The position numbers were made by a program, and so were the translations under genes. A stretch of 64,000 bases of DNA from Vibrio neptunius (GTDB lineage: Bacteria; Pseudomonadota; Gammaproteobacteria; Enterobacterales; Vibrionaceae). Location of the stretch: contig CP079860.1 in NCBI GenBank assembly GCA_019339365.1, positions 620,001 through 684,000 of the forward strand, given 5' to 3'. Each line of letters starts with the position of its first letter. Position 1 is the stretch's first letter. Shown here one piece after another: positions 17,765 to 26,206 of the stretch. The notes below the pieces were generated by a model. That model saw only the letters and a program-made list of their open reading frames with translations, searched no databases and was not told the origin of the DNA.

Positions 17765-18070
17765 ATGAAATATGTAATGAAAGATAATCAAGTCTTCGGC
17801 TACGACGCTCATCAGTCTGATTTGTACAACAACGCCCTTGCTGAAGGAGCGGTGGCGATATCGCACCATGAGGTTGACGCTCTCCTTAACCCACCTTTAA
17901 CCGCGCAGCAAAAACTCGACGAGCAGCAAGAACTGAGAGCACTGGCATACCGGGAAGAAAGTGACCCCCTGTTTATCGAATGGCAATATGACCGAACCGA
18001 CGAAAAAGAGGCCATTTGGCGTGACAAAGTCCAACAGATAAAACAGCGCTATCCACTAGACATCGACTGA
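17765..18070 (+). CDS. Tail fibre assembly-like small protein
   Basis: A 101-aa protein. The first half (MKYVMKDNQVFGYDAHQ, GAVAISHHEVDALLNPPLTAQQKLDEQQEL) and the ending EKEAIWRDKVQQIKQRYP resemble XkdW-like and fibre-chaperone C-termini. It directly follows the fibre gene with a strong ribosome-binding site (aaggaa). A terminator closes the operon 25 bp later. The exact family is uncertain. Confidence 0.6.
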   Translation: MKYVMKDNQVFGYDAHQSDLYNNALAEGAVAISHHEVDALLNPPLTAQQKLDEQQELRALAYREESDPLFIEWQYDRTDEKEAIWRDKVQQIKQRYPLDID

Positions 18071-18094
18071 CTCGTCAATCTCTCTCCTCGTGTC

Positions 18095-18123
18095 AACCCA
18101 GCTAGCCGCTGGGTTTGTTTTTC
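18095..18123 (+). terminator. Terminator of the baseplate/fibre operon
   Basis: The stem aacccagc / gctgggtt with loop tagcc (18095-18115) is followed by tgttttt, a standard Rho-independent terminator. Confidence 0.88.
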
Positions 18124-18228
18124 TGCCCTGCCAAACTTCTATATCCCTTGCTTAGAAAGGCCATCAGTACCCTTTAGCACTCGGCCCGATAGACTGGTTT
18201 TATAAGGCCCCCCGACAAGAGAACATCG

Positions 18229-18471
18229 ATGAACCTGACCGAGCTAAAAACATTACTCGCTTCCGTGCTCGACGTGACGGGCCTGAAGAAAACCCTCACC
18301 TCCATCAGTGCCACCGCTATCAGCTTTGGCGTCAACGACATCGCCCAGTTTATTGCGATTGGTGTCGGTATCGTGTCGGGGATCATGGCCATCCGTCACT
18401 ACCTCGTCGCGACCCGGCTAAATCAGGCCAAGCTCGATCAACTCAACGCGAATCGGGATAGCGAAACATGA
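18229..18471 (+). CDS. Putative holin
   Basis: An 80-aa protein with a clear transmembrane helix at about residues 38-57 (IAQFIAIGVGIVSGIMAIRHY), a weaker apolar segment before it (about 22-36) and a charged C-terminal tail. It starts the lysis cassette and overlaps the endolysin gene by 4 bp, the usual place of a holin or pinholin. With a SAR endolysin next door a pinholin is a sensible expectation. The family cannot be named from sequence alone. Confidence 0.68.
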   Translation: MNLTELKTLLASVLDVTGLKKTLTSISATAISFGVNDIAQFIAIGVGIVSGIMAIRHYLVATRLNQAKLDQLNANRDSET

Positions 18472-19004
18472 GCCTAAAAACCAAAGCCATCCAGGCCGTC
18501 GTCTGCTCGGTGGCCGCCGTTCTTGCCATTGTCTTTACCCTCGACGCAGAGCTCACAACCAGTGAAAACGGCCTGCGCCATATCGCCAACCAAGAAGGAT
18601 GCAGACTAACGCCTTACCAATGCAGCGCCGATGTGTGGACTGCTGGGCTCGGCCATACCCAAGGCGTTACGCAAGACACGCTACTCACTGAGCCGCAAGC
18701 CGCCGAGTACTTCGTCAAAGACATCGCCGCGGCAGAGCAAGTGGTCAACACCCACCTCATCCAAACACCAAGCCAAGGCGAATACGACATGATGGTCAGT
18801 TTTGTGTTTAACCTTGGCGCAGGCAATTTCACTCGCTCAACCCTACTGAAAAAATTCAACCTGGGCGATCGCACTGGTGCTTGCAATGAGTACACGCGAT
18901 GGGTGTTTGTGAATGGTAAAGATTGCCGACTCAAGAAAAGCAATTGTGCCGGTATTGCTAAACGCCGAAGCATCGAGCGAGACGTCTGCCTTAACGGCTG
19001 GTAG
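18468..19004 (+). CDS. SAR endolysin (GH24 lysozyme)
   Basis: A 178-aa T4-type/P21-type lysozyme that cleaves peptidoglycan. The catalytic triad region is NQEGCRLTPY (Glu), then DVWTAGLGHT (Asp and Thr). The N-terminal hydrophobic segment (about residues 8-25, Ala/Val/Leu-rich) has no clear cleavage site and fits a signal-anchor-release sequence, so the enzyme can reach the membrane by itself and be freed on depolarisation. Several cysteines may form regulatory disulfides. It overlaps the holin gene. Confidence 0.9.
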   Translation: MSLKTKAIQAVVCSVAAVLAIVFTLDAELTTSENGLRHIANQEGCRLTPYQCSADVWTAGLGHTQGVTQDTLLTEPQAAEYFVKDIAAAEQVVNTHLIQTPSQGEYDMMVSFVFNLGAGNFTRSTLLKKFNLGDRTGACNEYTRWVFVNGKDCRLKKSNCAGIAKRRSIERDVCLNGW

Positions 19005-19014
19005 GAAAGTAAGC

Positions 19015-19434
19015 ATGCTAAATCAATACCTTACTGTGTTTAAAGCCATTGGCTTTGCTGTTGTCCTTGCTGGTATTGCTTACCTTTCTTATGACTACGG
19101 CGTGAAAACTACCGAAGCGAAAGCCCTAAAAACGCAAAACGCCTTATGGGACAAAGTCGAACAAAAACAAGACGAGGCGTTTAAGTTGGCGGTCAAGCTC
19201 GCCAACCAAAAGCCCGATATTCGCATCAAGTTTAGAGAGATTGAGAAAGAGGTGATCAAATATGCTCAAACAAACCGCGATAAGCAGTGCGTGGTTACTG
19301 ATCCTGACTGGCTGCGCATCCGCGCCCAATCCGTGCGAGCGCATAATCGAGCAATCGGTATTCAGCCATCCACCCCCTCACTGATGGTCCCGCCACAACC
19401 GCTCCAGGTTACCAGCGAGACGCCGAAGTCCTAG
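19015..19434 (+). CDS. Inner-membrane spanin (Rz-like)
   Basis: A 139-aa protein with an N-terminal membrane anchor (residues 9-26, IGFAVVLAGIAYLSYDYG) followed by a long charged helix (residues 30-100) that would cross the periplasm. This is the layout of i-spanins. ATG 19015 comes 10 bp after the endolysin stop. The o-spanin frame is nested within it. The run of five C at 19373-19377 also affects this frame: with one C fewer, Rz would end soon after QPSTP. Confidence 0.78.
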   Translation: MLNQYLTVFKAIGFAVVLAGIAYLSYDYGVKTTEAKALKTQNALWDKVEQKQDEAFKLAVKLANQKPDIRIKFREIEKEVIKYAQTNRDKQCVVTDPDWLRIRAQSVRAHNRAIGIQPSTPSLMVPPQPLQVTSETPKS

Positions 19435-19520
19435 CGGAAGATGTCGCGAATATAGAAACCTGTGCGGAGAATGCACGGCAGTTAAAGGCGCTTCAAGAGT
19501 GGATAAAGGGTCAGAAGTAA
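19262..19520 (+). pseudogene. Outer-membrane spanin (Rz1-like), split by a frameshift
   Basis: A nested frame starts at ATG 19262 inside Rz. It encodes a lipoprotein signal with lipobox LTGC (residues 15-18) and stops at 19382-19384 after 40 codons. The next frame continues directly with LTDGPATTAPGYQRDAEVLAED, then ETCAENARQLKALQEWIKGQK to the stop at 19518-19520, which is the expected Rz1 ending. Removing one C from the run at 19373-19377 joins both parts into an 85-aa o-spanin. This is therefore a recent frameshift, a sequencing error, or slippage. A working lysis cassette needs the outer spanin to disrupt the outer membrane. Confidence 0.7.
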
Positions 19521-19523
19521 ACA

Positions 19524-19585
19524 AGCCCTTGCACTTGCAAGGGCTCTATTAACTACACGCAAGGGCGGGGTTCCGCCCTTATTTT
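19524..19585. terminator. Two back-to-back terminators between the lysis and lipoprotein genes
   Basis: A near-perfect hairpin (agcccttgca / tgcaagggct, 19524-19545) is followed by a second (aagggcgg-ggtt-ccgccctt, 19561-19580) with a short T tail (attttc). They separate the rightward lysis genes from the leftward lipoprotein gene and can act on both strands. Confidence 0.8.
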
Positions 19586-19610
19586 CACTACACCTAATCA
19601 ACTTGATATA

Positions 19611-20318
19611 TTATTTATCCTCAGCTGGCTCTTGCTGTGGTGTTAGCTCTTCACCTAGTGCCTTAAATTCCTCAAAATTCTTTAAAAAGCGTGAAGGCGT
19701 TGTAAATATAGATAAGTCAGCACCAAGCACTTCTGAGTGTTTTTTTTCAGCATCCGTCAATGCCTTGGGTTTTTCCTTTTTACTCTCTTTTTGAGCAACC
19801 GGATCAGAAGAGCTTGACTTGTACATCAAGTCAATTTCTTTTTGAATCAAAGGGGCAACAGCATGTAAAGTCTGCAGCTGTAAATACAAAAGTTGCTCTT
19901 TAGTAATCGCTTCATTCATATACATTTGACAAATAAAGTATGAGTTAGCAAGAAACAATTGCGTTCCTTGAGTTCTCTTGTTCAAAACAATATTACTTAA
20001 TGCAGCGGCTTTGATTGCTTCAAAGCCGAGGCTCTGCCCTTTAGAATCTTTAACGCCTGCGCTTGCTTTGAATAAATTAGATAAATCGACTCCAACTTCT
20101 GTCGGGGCTTCTGCACAAAAACGATTCGTTTTATAGTTAGCGAGTACCACTCTTCTTTCTGGAGTCAAAGCTAAGGTGCCAACAACCGATTCAGATGACC
20201 ACACTGAGGGACCCAGCGTATCCTCGATCACTGGCTGCTCGTAGGGCGAAGTGAATACACTACAACCCGACAATAGTGATACAAGAGCTAGCGGCATGAC
20301 TTTTCGTAGTTCAACCAT
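19611..20318 (-). CDS. Prophage lipoprotein of unknown function
   Basis: A 235-aa exported lipoprotein: MVELRKVMPLALVSLLSGC is a type II signal with lipobox LLSGC. Residues 25-165 are a mixed fold (TPERRVVLANYKTNRFCAEAP, GFEAIKAAALSNIVLNKRTQG, NSYFICQMYMNEAITKEQLLYLQ), followed by a charged low-complexity linker and a short tail. I prefer the start at 20318 because it gives a standard signal peptide; an earlier ATG at 20375 would overlap the portal gene. It lies downstream of terminase and portal on the same strand. Phage lipoproteins of this sort often block superinfection, but that is inference. Confidence 0.72.
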   Translation of the reverse strand: MVELRKVMPLALVSLLSGCSVFTSPYEQPVIEDTLGPSVWSSESVVGTLALTPERRVVLANYKTNRFCAEAPTEVGVDLSNLFKASAGVKDSKGQSLGFEAIKAAALSNIVLNKRTQGTQLFLANSYFICQMYMNEAITKEQLLYLQLQTLHAVAPLIQKEIDLMYKSSSSDPVAQKESKKEKPKALTDAEKKHSEVLGADLSIFTTPSRFLKNFEEFKALGEELTPQQEPAEDK

Positions 20319-20371
20319 ACAGAAATCCTTCTTCTTTATGTCAAAGAATAAGAATACATATTCATATAATA

Positions 20372-21361
20372 TCATTCGTGATCTGACTCTATTTTTGCAT
20401 ACTCTAGGCTCTTATATTCCCTAGGCAAAATAACCTCCTGCCCCACAACATCATTCAGCTCCTGCATCATATCAATCAGCGGTAAAAGCTCGTTCTTGTG
20501 AAACAGCCAATCAACCTTACTCAAATCGAGTGACGTAATGCTCTCTCGGCGGATGCTCATTAGCTCGATGGGTACTCGATGCAGGGCCAACACATCCGTC
20601 ATGGTCTGATTCTTCACATCTTTAAATGCATCTTTCGCCTCCACCTGCCCTATCGCTTTTAATTCAGGCGCTTTGGTATCTTTACCTTTCGCATTCACAA
20701 ACAGGTTCTTAAACGCCATGCCCTCTTGCGCCTGAAGCTGCTTCTTGATCTCCTCTTCCTGCTTGGTGGTCATGGTCGGCTCATTCATATACAGCAAATA
20801 GCCCGCATGATTCCCATTGCGAAAATACTGACGGCGGAACAGAGTCGCATCCTCATTGAGCCAAATAGACGTCAGGCCGCTCACATGACTTGGCAAGCCA
20901 TACAGCTCTTGAGCAATATCATAATCACCCAAGTGAAATACCTGCCCCTGTTTATAATCAATGCGCCCTTCGTCATCATAAGCGCGTGGTTTGTAGGTCC
21001 AGCCTAGGTCTTCCCGTCGACGCATATAAAGCGCGGGCAAGTGCTTCAACTTAACAGGCTCACCTAGCCCGCGGAAGTTACGCACCACCTGCAGGTAGCC
21101 ATTGCCAAACGTTAAATAGTCCTGGATAAAACGCTTGGCGTCCTGGCGCGGTAAAAGCTCGCTTAACGAAATCGCCAACACCAACGTATTACGCTTAAAC
21201 TCAATCGCACTGGCATGCATCGGATTAACCCGCAGCGCCTTAGCCAAGGTATCAAGCGGTATGGGCGGCTCATAGATGCCATCAATCAACGCCACTTCCA
21301 AATAGCTCAGAATATCGCTATTCATCACACTGACAGGTTTAGAAAATTCAATCTCAATCAC
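20372..21361 (-). CDS. Q: Portal protein, P2 gpQ family
   Basis: A 329-aa P2-type portal vertex protein, through which DNA enters and leaves the head. Characteristic pieces are YLEVALIDGIYEPPIPLDTLAK, NGYLQVVRNFRGLGEPVKLKHLPALYMRRR, HLGDYDIAQELYGLPS and LHRVPIELMSIRR. Length is close to the 344 aa of P2 gpQ. The start is GTG 21361 with a strong ggagaga site. It is transcribed leftward after terminase, and the pair is divergent from scaffold and capsid, the P2 arrangement. Confidence 0.93.
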   Translation of the reverse strand: MIEIEFSKPVSVMNSDILSYLEVALIDGIYEPPIPLDTLAKALRVNPMHASAIEFKRNTLVLAISLSELLPRQDAKRFIQDYLTFGNGYLQVVRNFRGLGEPVKLKHLPALYMRRREDLGWTYKPRAYDDEGRIDYKQGQVFHLGDYDIAQELYGLPSHVSGLTSIWLNEDATLFRRQYFRNGNHAGYLLYMNEPTMTTKQEEEIKKQLQAQEGMAFKNLFVNAKGKDTKAPELKAIGQVEAKDAFKDVKNQTMTDVLALHRVPIELMSIRRESITSLDLSKVDWLFHKNELLPLIDMMQELNDVVGQEVILPREYKSLEYAKIESDHE

Positions 21362-21382
21362 TTGCTCTCTCCGGCTATTTGA

Positions 21383-23101
21383 TTAAAAGAAGGCGACGCT
21401 GGTATCGCTGTCGGCATTCACATCTATGGGTTCCCATGCCAAAACGTGCATTGAGGCCCATGCTAAATCAGCGTGCGACCCTATCTTGCTCCGATTGGAA
21501 ACAAAGGTAACTTGTCCGCTTTTATCGGTCGTTTGCTGGCGAATCATCAAAAACGAATGCACCAGATCATCCCAATCGTCATCAAACAAAAAGCGCCCAT
21601 TGTTGATAATCTCGCGCGCCTTATACGCCATCATCCGCTTCACCTCCGGCGAGTAGTTCAGCTCAAGCAGCGATGGATAAAACTTACGCACCAGCTCCGC
21701 CACCGCAGAGCCAACGCCACTGGTATCAATGGCAAGATGAACCACATTGTACTTTTCGGTAATGCTGCGAATGGTTTCCGCTTGCTGCTCATAACTCGAC
21801 CCCTTCAAGCGCCGTTTTTCAATCGCCCGAAATACGCCGCCTTTGGTTTTGGGTTTCAAGGCCACCACTAAACCTGCATCGTCCGAGCCTTCACCCGTGC
21901 CGCCACCTCGTGGGTCATAACCAACCAACACCTCCGCATGGCCAACCGGCTTCGCTTTGCTGTGGTCGACATCACGCCAGTGCTCGGTATCGGTCTTACA
22001 CGCCAACAACGCCTTAAGTGAAAAGAACGAGGCGCTATCGTCCAAGAATTTGCAGCGCAGCAGGTTGTCGAACACCTCTTTGATCGGGTACTTACGCTTC
22101 AGCTTGGCCATGTTAAACAGCTTGTCGCCACCTTTGGCGATGGCATCATCCACCGTGATCATCTGACGGAAGATAGAGTCAGGCCCAAGCGCGCCCTCTT
22201 TGAGCGCCTTATGGCTAATATCAATGTTCTGCTCTTTTTTGCCAGACCACTTCGGATACGCTTCATGGGCCATGGTCGAAGGGGTCGAAATGTAGGTGGT
22301 GCGATACTTGGCCTGAATCGACATGCCGCCTGCGTAATCATCCAGCTCGCCAAAACGCGGGATCCAGAACACCTCATCCCAATACATATGGCCGTTAAAC
22401 CCCTGCGAAGTCGCGACATTGGTGGAAGCAAACACCAGATTGGCGCCATTGCTCAGCTCGATATCATCCTTGCCCTTCAAGTCGACCCCAGCCAGCTCGA
22501 GAGCAAACTGACGAATATAGTTCTTGAAGATATAGGCCTGCTTCTTCGACGCCGAAATAAACACCTGGTTATCGCCACTCAGCACCGCATCTTCAAACGC
22601 CTCAAAAGCAAAGTAGAAAGTCAGACCAATCTGGCGTGACTTAAGATAGAAACGGGTTTCGTTGATCTCCTCGTCAAGCTTATGAGCATGTATCTCTTGC
22701 TGATATTGGAACAAGGTCTGTTCTCGGTATTCATCCAGCCGCTCTTTCGTGATGCTGGCAATATCATTCTTAACCTTGTTCGGCTTACGACCCCGACGAC
22801 TATCTCCGCCACCGCCGCGGGCTGGTCGGTGATGTTTGTAGTGCTGTTCAAGCAGCATCGCCAGCTCACGTTCCTGACACTCCAGCTTGTGGTCAACCCA
22901 CATCAAGTAGGCAATACGCTGTCTGAGCATCAGTTCAACCGGTGCATCATCCCTAAGCTTTTTCCAATCAAACTGAGTGATCCACTTCTGAATGGTGCGC
23001 GTCGCCACACCGACTTGCTCGGCAATGTCCGGCGGCTTTCGTTGACGCAGGAATAATCCCAACGCTTTCGTCTGCTCGGCGGTGTATAATACGTCGCTCA
23101 T
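21383..23101 (-). CDS. P: Terminase large subunit, P2 gpP family
   Basis: A 572-aa packaging ATPase and nuclease. The N-terminus holds an HTH (VGVATRTIQKWITQFDW). The ATPase has an atypical Walker A-like segment (KSRQIGLTFYF) and Walker B (HMYWDEVF). The nuclease part has acidic positions in VGYDPRGGG and HLAIDTSG. I chose ATG 23101 because ggag lies nine bases before it; an ATG five codons earlier overlaps that site. It is divergent from the scaffold gene. Confidence 0.93.
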   Translation of the reverse strand: MSDVLYTAEQTKALGLFLRQRKPPDIAEQVGVATRTIQKWITQFDWKKLRDDAPVELMLRQRIAYLMWVDHKLECQERELAMLLEQHYKHHRPARGGGGDSRRGRKPNKVKNDIASITKERLDEYREQTLFQYQQEIHAHKLDEEINETRFYLKSRQIGLTFYFAFEAFEDAVLSGDNQVFISASKKQAYIFKNYIRQFALELAGVDLKGKDDIELSNGANLVFASTNVATSQGFNGHMYWDEVFWIPRFGELDDYAGGMSIQAKYRTTYISTPSTMAHEAYPKWSGKKEQNIDISHKALKEGALGPDSIFRQMITVDDAIAKGGDKLFNMAKLKRKYPIKEVFDNLLRCKFLDDSASFFSLKALLACKTDTEHWRDVDHSKAKPVGHAEVLVGYDPRGGGTGEGSDDAGLVVALKPKTKGGVFRAIEKRRLKGSSYEQQAETIRSITEKYNVVHLAIDTSGVGSAVAELVRKFYPSLLELNYSPEVKRMMAYKAREIINNGRFLFDDDWDDLVHSFLMIRQQTTDKSGQVTFVSNRSKIGSHADLAWASMHVLAWEPIDVNADSDTSVAFF

Positions 23102-23246
23102 TGCATTCGTCTCCATGCCAGCATAGTGCTACAGCCCCCGCCATTACTCAGCTCGTGCGCTTTCTATATTCACCATCTAGAACCAGCACAAATACAAAAA
23201 GACCTCGCCATTGGTTAGATTGAGAGCATCAATTTAGGAGACCACG
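23102..23246. promoter_or_regulatory. Divergent late promoter region between terminase and scaffold
   Basis: This gap of about 145 bp separates the leftward P-Q genes from the rightward head and tail operon, where P2 carries its divergent late promoters with Ogr sites. I could not find a convincing TGT-N12-ACA Ogr half-site pair. A ttaggaga ribosome-binding site precedes the scaffold ATG. Confidence 0.45.
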
Positions 23247-24080
23247 ATGTTCAAGTCTGAGCCCATTTGTATTTTGAAAGCCGGTCCCACTGTCGATGGG
23301 CGAACCGTGCCGCAAAAGGTCATCGATGATCTCGCCGAGACATACGACCCGAAAAAATACAGCGCCCTTATCAACGAAGAGCATTACCAATGGAGCTGGA
23401 AGTACGGCTCAGTGCTTTCTACCGAGAAGCGCGACGATGAACTCTGGGCTGTCATCAAACCCAACTCCATGCTGCTGCGCACAGTAGAAAACGGTCAGCT
23501 GCTCCATACCTCGGTGGAATACAAAGAAGATTTCGGCGACACAGGCAAAGCCTATCTGACCGGCTTGGCGCTCACAGACAACCCGGCCTCGCTAGGCACC
23601 ACGCAAATTCAGCTGTCGAACCAGTCACACGACAAGCACTACGTATCGACTGGGCAGACGGTCAGCTTAGCCGCCATATCAAGGCCAGCGCCAACGCCAT
23701 CAGAACAAAGCCTTTTTCACACATTTTCACGCTGGCTCAAGGGCAACGCCGACTCTGAGCAGCTCTCACAACAACAGGAAGACGACCTAATGAGCAAAGA
23801 AACCGAAGAGCTGCTTAAACAAAGCCTTGAGCAGAACCAAGCGCTAACCAGCCAACTTAGCCAGCTGGTGACTCACCTCTCCGCTCAAGATCAGGCTGAG
23901 CAAGAAGACACCAATGACGTGGAAGAGAGCCACGACCTCACCGAGTTAAAAGGCCAGGTAACTGAGCTTTCAAGCCAGGTCGAAACCCTCTCCGGTCAGC
24001 TCGAACAACTCCGCCAACTGACCGACGAACAACCGCGCGAACTGGCGGGCGCAGACGGCGAAGAAGACCCTTACCTCTAA
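23247..24080 (+). CDS. O: Capsid scaffold and protease, P2 gpO family
   Basis: A 277-aa scaffolding protein with an N-terminal serine protease domain. The catalytic triad matches P2 gpO in order: Asp17 (VDGR), His46 (NEEHYQ) and Ser89 (LHTSVEY). The C-terminal half is a coiled coil (about residues 185-265), the part that guides capsid assembly. The protease removes scaffold and trims capsid. It starts the rightward late operon. Confidence 0.92.
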   Translation: MFKSEPICILKAGPTVDGRTVPQKVIDDLAETYDPKKYSALINEEHYQWSWKYGSVLSTEKRDDELWAVIKPNSMLLRTVENGQLLHTSVEYKEDFGDTGKAYLTGLALTDNPASLGTTQIQLSNQSHDKHYVSTGQTVSLAAISRPAPTPSEQSLFHTFSRWLKGNADSEQLSQQQEDDLMSKETEELLKQSLEQNQALTSQLSQLVTHLSAQDQAEQEDTNDVEESHDLTELKGQVTELSSQVETLSGQLEQLRQLTDEQPRELAGADGEEDPYL

Positions 24081-24120
24081 GGCTTAGGTCACTCGTACAC
24101 GATTTAAATGAGGTAACCCC

Positions 24121-25158
24121 ATGCAAAAACAGACCAACAGTAAGCTCAACGCCTATCTACAAACCGTCGCGATCCAAAACGACGTCGACGATGCGACTGA
24201 GAAATTCAACGTCACCCCCAACGGTACGCAGAAAATCATTGCCGCGATCCGGGAAAGCAACTGGTTCCTCGGCAAAATCAATATCGTCGCCGTCAAAAAC
24301 CAGAAAGGGGAATCGATCGGCCTTGGCGTCACCGGCATGATTGCCAGCCGAACCGACACAACCGGCGAAGGCAAGCGCAAGCCCAAAGACTACTCCAGCA
24401 TGGGCGCGATGCCGTACATGTGTGAGCAGACCAACTTCGACACCGCGATCCGCTACGCCAAACTCGATGCCTGGGCGCACCATAAACACTTCAACACCCT
24501 GATCAGCAAAAGCAACCGCGAACAGATAGACGCCAACAAAATCACCATCGGCTGGTACGGTGAACGGGTCGAGAAAGACACCGATGCCGAAGCCAACCCC
24601 AATGGCGAAGACGTCAACAAAGGCTGGTTTCAGGCCATGCGCGAGCACAACGCCGAACGCCTTATCACAGAAGTAAAAGCAGGCTCTGGTGAAGTACGCA
24701 TTGGTCAAGGGGGTGACTACATCAACCTCGACCTTGCCGTGCTCGACACCAAAAACCTACTCCACCCCGCGTGTGAGAATGATGCCAACCTGATAGCGAT
24801 TATCGGCTCCGACCTGCTGGCCTACGACAAAGCCAAGTTCTACGAAGCGCACGGCAACACACCAAGCGAAAAAGGCAAGATCCAAGAGCTGCAAGTCATT
24901 GGTACCTACGGCGGCTTACCCGCGGTCAAAGTGCCAGGCTTCCCGTCTACCGGCATCCTGGTCACCAGTTACGACAACCTGTCTATCTACATTCAGGAAG
25001 GGTCGATTCGTCGCTCAATGGGAAAGAAAAACGACGAGAAAGACCAAATTGAAAACTTCGAATCAATGAACATGGCTTACGTGATTGAAGAAGTCGGTAA
25101 AGCGGCGGCGATCGAGTTCAAGAACGTCAAACTCAAAATTGGAAACGCTTGGGTATAA
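24121..25158 (+). CDS. N: Major capsid protein, P2 gpN family
   Basis: A 345-aa HK97-fold coat protein. P2 gpN-type landmarks are the N-terminal MQKQTNSKLNAYLQTVAIQN, NFDTAIRYAKLDAWAHHK, and the segments DYINLDLAVLDTKNLL and GGLPAVKVPGFPSTGILVTSYDNLSIYIQEGS. The first residues are probably removed by the gpO protease. The next P2 gene, the small terminase subunit M, is not at its usual place after this gene. Confidence 0.94.
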   Translation: MQKQTNSKLNAYLQTVAIQNDVDDATEKFNVTPNGTQKIIAAIRESNWFLGKINIVAVKNQKGESIGLGVTGMIASRTDTTGEGKRKPKDYSSMGAMPYMCEQTNFDTAIRYAKLDAWAHHKHFNTLISKSNREQIDANKITIGWYGERVEKDTDAEANPNGEDVNKGWFQAMREHNAERLITEVKAGSGEVRIGQGGDYINLDLAVLDTKNLLHPACENDANLIAIIGSDLLAYDKAKFYEAHGNTPSEKGKIQELQVIGTYGGLPAVKVPGFPSTGILVTSYDNLSIYIQEGSIRRSMGKKNDEKDQIENFESMNMAYVIEEVGKAAAIEFKNVKLKIGNAWV

Positions 25159-25179
25159 CGCCTGACGAACACCCCACCC

Positions 25180-25246
25180 ATGCAGGCTCTCTCGCTGCTT
25201 CATGTGTGCTGATGCACTGAATGATAATCGCGAGTGCGGCCTGCAT
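25180..25246. repeat. Imperfect inverted repeat between capsid and head-completion genes
   Basis: The arms atgcaggc (25180-25187) and gcctgcat (25239-25246) are perfect complements, and the next bases (tctctcgc versus gcgagtgcg) also largely pair. This gives an arm of about 16-17 bp around a loop of about 35 bases. It fills the place where gene M is expected in P2 order. It may be an mRNA structure tuning expression, or a scar of the gene move. No start codon inside the gap leads to a convincing gene. Confidence 0.6.
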
Positions 25247-25274
25247 CCCCTAACCCAGTGAATAAGGTGGCAGC

Positions 25275-25727
25275 ATGGCTGAGTATGTCGGCAACAAAAA
25301 CGAGATATATCGCTCTGAGTTACCTGCCCTTGGCAAGTATCCAGCGCTCGCCATCTCAGAGTTTCAGTCTCTGTTCCATTTCCAAAGCAATGAGACAGAG
25401 GCAGGCATTGTGCATCATGCAAAAGTATCGCGTCTGAAAGTGCATACAGAGCTCAAAGACACCCTAGCACCTTTTGCCGATTTAGCGGCATTGTCGCAAG
25501 CACGGTTTGATGATACGGAGTCCGGCGCAACGCTTTACCAACAAGCCGTGTTTGCGCTCACCGCCGCGCAACTGATCAGCACGCAAATGAGTGGCGATGC
25601 CAGCAAAGACGCAGCGGAAAGACAACAAGCCCTAACCGACAAGAAACAAGAATGTGAAGTCCAGTACCGACAAGCGGTAGACATGCTCATTCATGGCCAA
25701 GAAACCTACCGCTTTGAGAGGGTGTAA
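25275..25727 (+). CDS. L: Head completion protein, P2 gpL family
   Basis: A 150-aa head-completion protein. The region FADLAALSQARFDDTESGATLYQQAVFALTAAQLIS matches the gpL pattern in which residue blocks near the middle carry a Y-x2-A-V-x-A motif. It seals the filled head and prepares the neck. ATG 25275 is preceded by ataaggtgg. The stop overlaps the next start (TAATG). Confidence 0.82.
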   Translation: MAEYVGNKNEIYRSELPALGKYPALAISEFQSLFHFQSNETEAGIVHHAKVSRLKVHTELKDTLAPFADLAALSQARFDDTESGATLYQQAVFALTAAQLISTQMSGDASKDAAERQQALTDKKQECEVQYRQAVDMLIHGQETYRFERV

Positions 25728-26206
25728 TGAAAGCATTACAAAGCTTAACCGACCTATTCAAACAGCATGTCGTCGATGCCAACCGCTTCGATGCCTGGGC
25801 CGAAGACGGCGCGATTTTTTGCACACAAGGCGACGAGATAGACGGCTTTGAAGTCGAATACACCGCGATCCTCTTTATCCACAATGCCCAGCTCAACCCA
25901 GACAACCTGTTTATGCACATCGTCAGTTGGTTAAACCAGTATGACCAACACCGCAGCGAGAAAGGTTTAGCCATGCCGTCCTTCGCCATAGAACCACTCG
26001 ACAAAGGCCGCTACGACCTCAAACTCAAGCTCGATATTCGCGAAGAATACAACCTGGTCGAAGATGAGCAAGGCGACTGGAAACAAGCCGATGCACGCTT
26101 CCGTTGTGATAACCAGTTTGAAGCCGCCGCGAATGAACAAGAGTTAGGCGAACTGATTTACTTTGTTGGCCATGAGAATGATTTGCCATGTCAGAACTCG
26201 CACTAA
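25727..26206 (+). CDS. R: Tail completion protein, P2 gpR family
   Basis: A 159-aa P2 gpR-like protein: MKALQSLTDLFKQHV at the start, EYTAILFIHNAQLNPDNLFMHIVSWLNQYD in the middle, then YDLKLKLDIREEYNLVEDEQGDW. It acts in tail completion and head-tail joining. It is coupled to L before it and overlaps S by 19 bp. Confidence 0.87.
   Translation: MKALQSLTDLFKQHVVDANRFDAWAEDGAIFCTQGDEIDGFEVEYTAILFIHNAQLNPDNLFMHIVSWLNQYDQHRSEKGLAMPSFAIEPLDKGRYDLKLKLDIREEYNLVEDEQGDWKQADARFRCDNQFEAAANEQELGELIYFVGHENDLPCQNSH

Noticed and set aside
22211..22639. 142-codon frame antisense to the terminase gene
   Set aside because: Arg/Leu-rich composition typical of an opposite-strand shadow of a conserved gene; no start signal.
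24157..24708. Long open frame (183 codons) antisense to the major capsid gene
   Set aside because: It is a codon-bias shadow of the capsid gene; it has no ribosome-binding site or recognisable domain.
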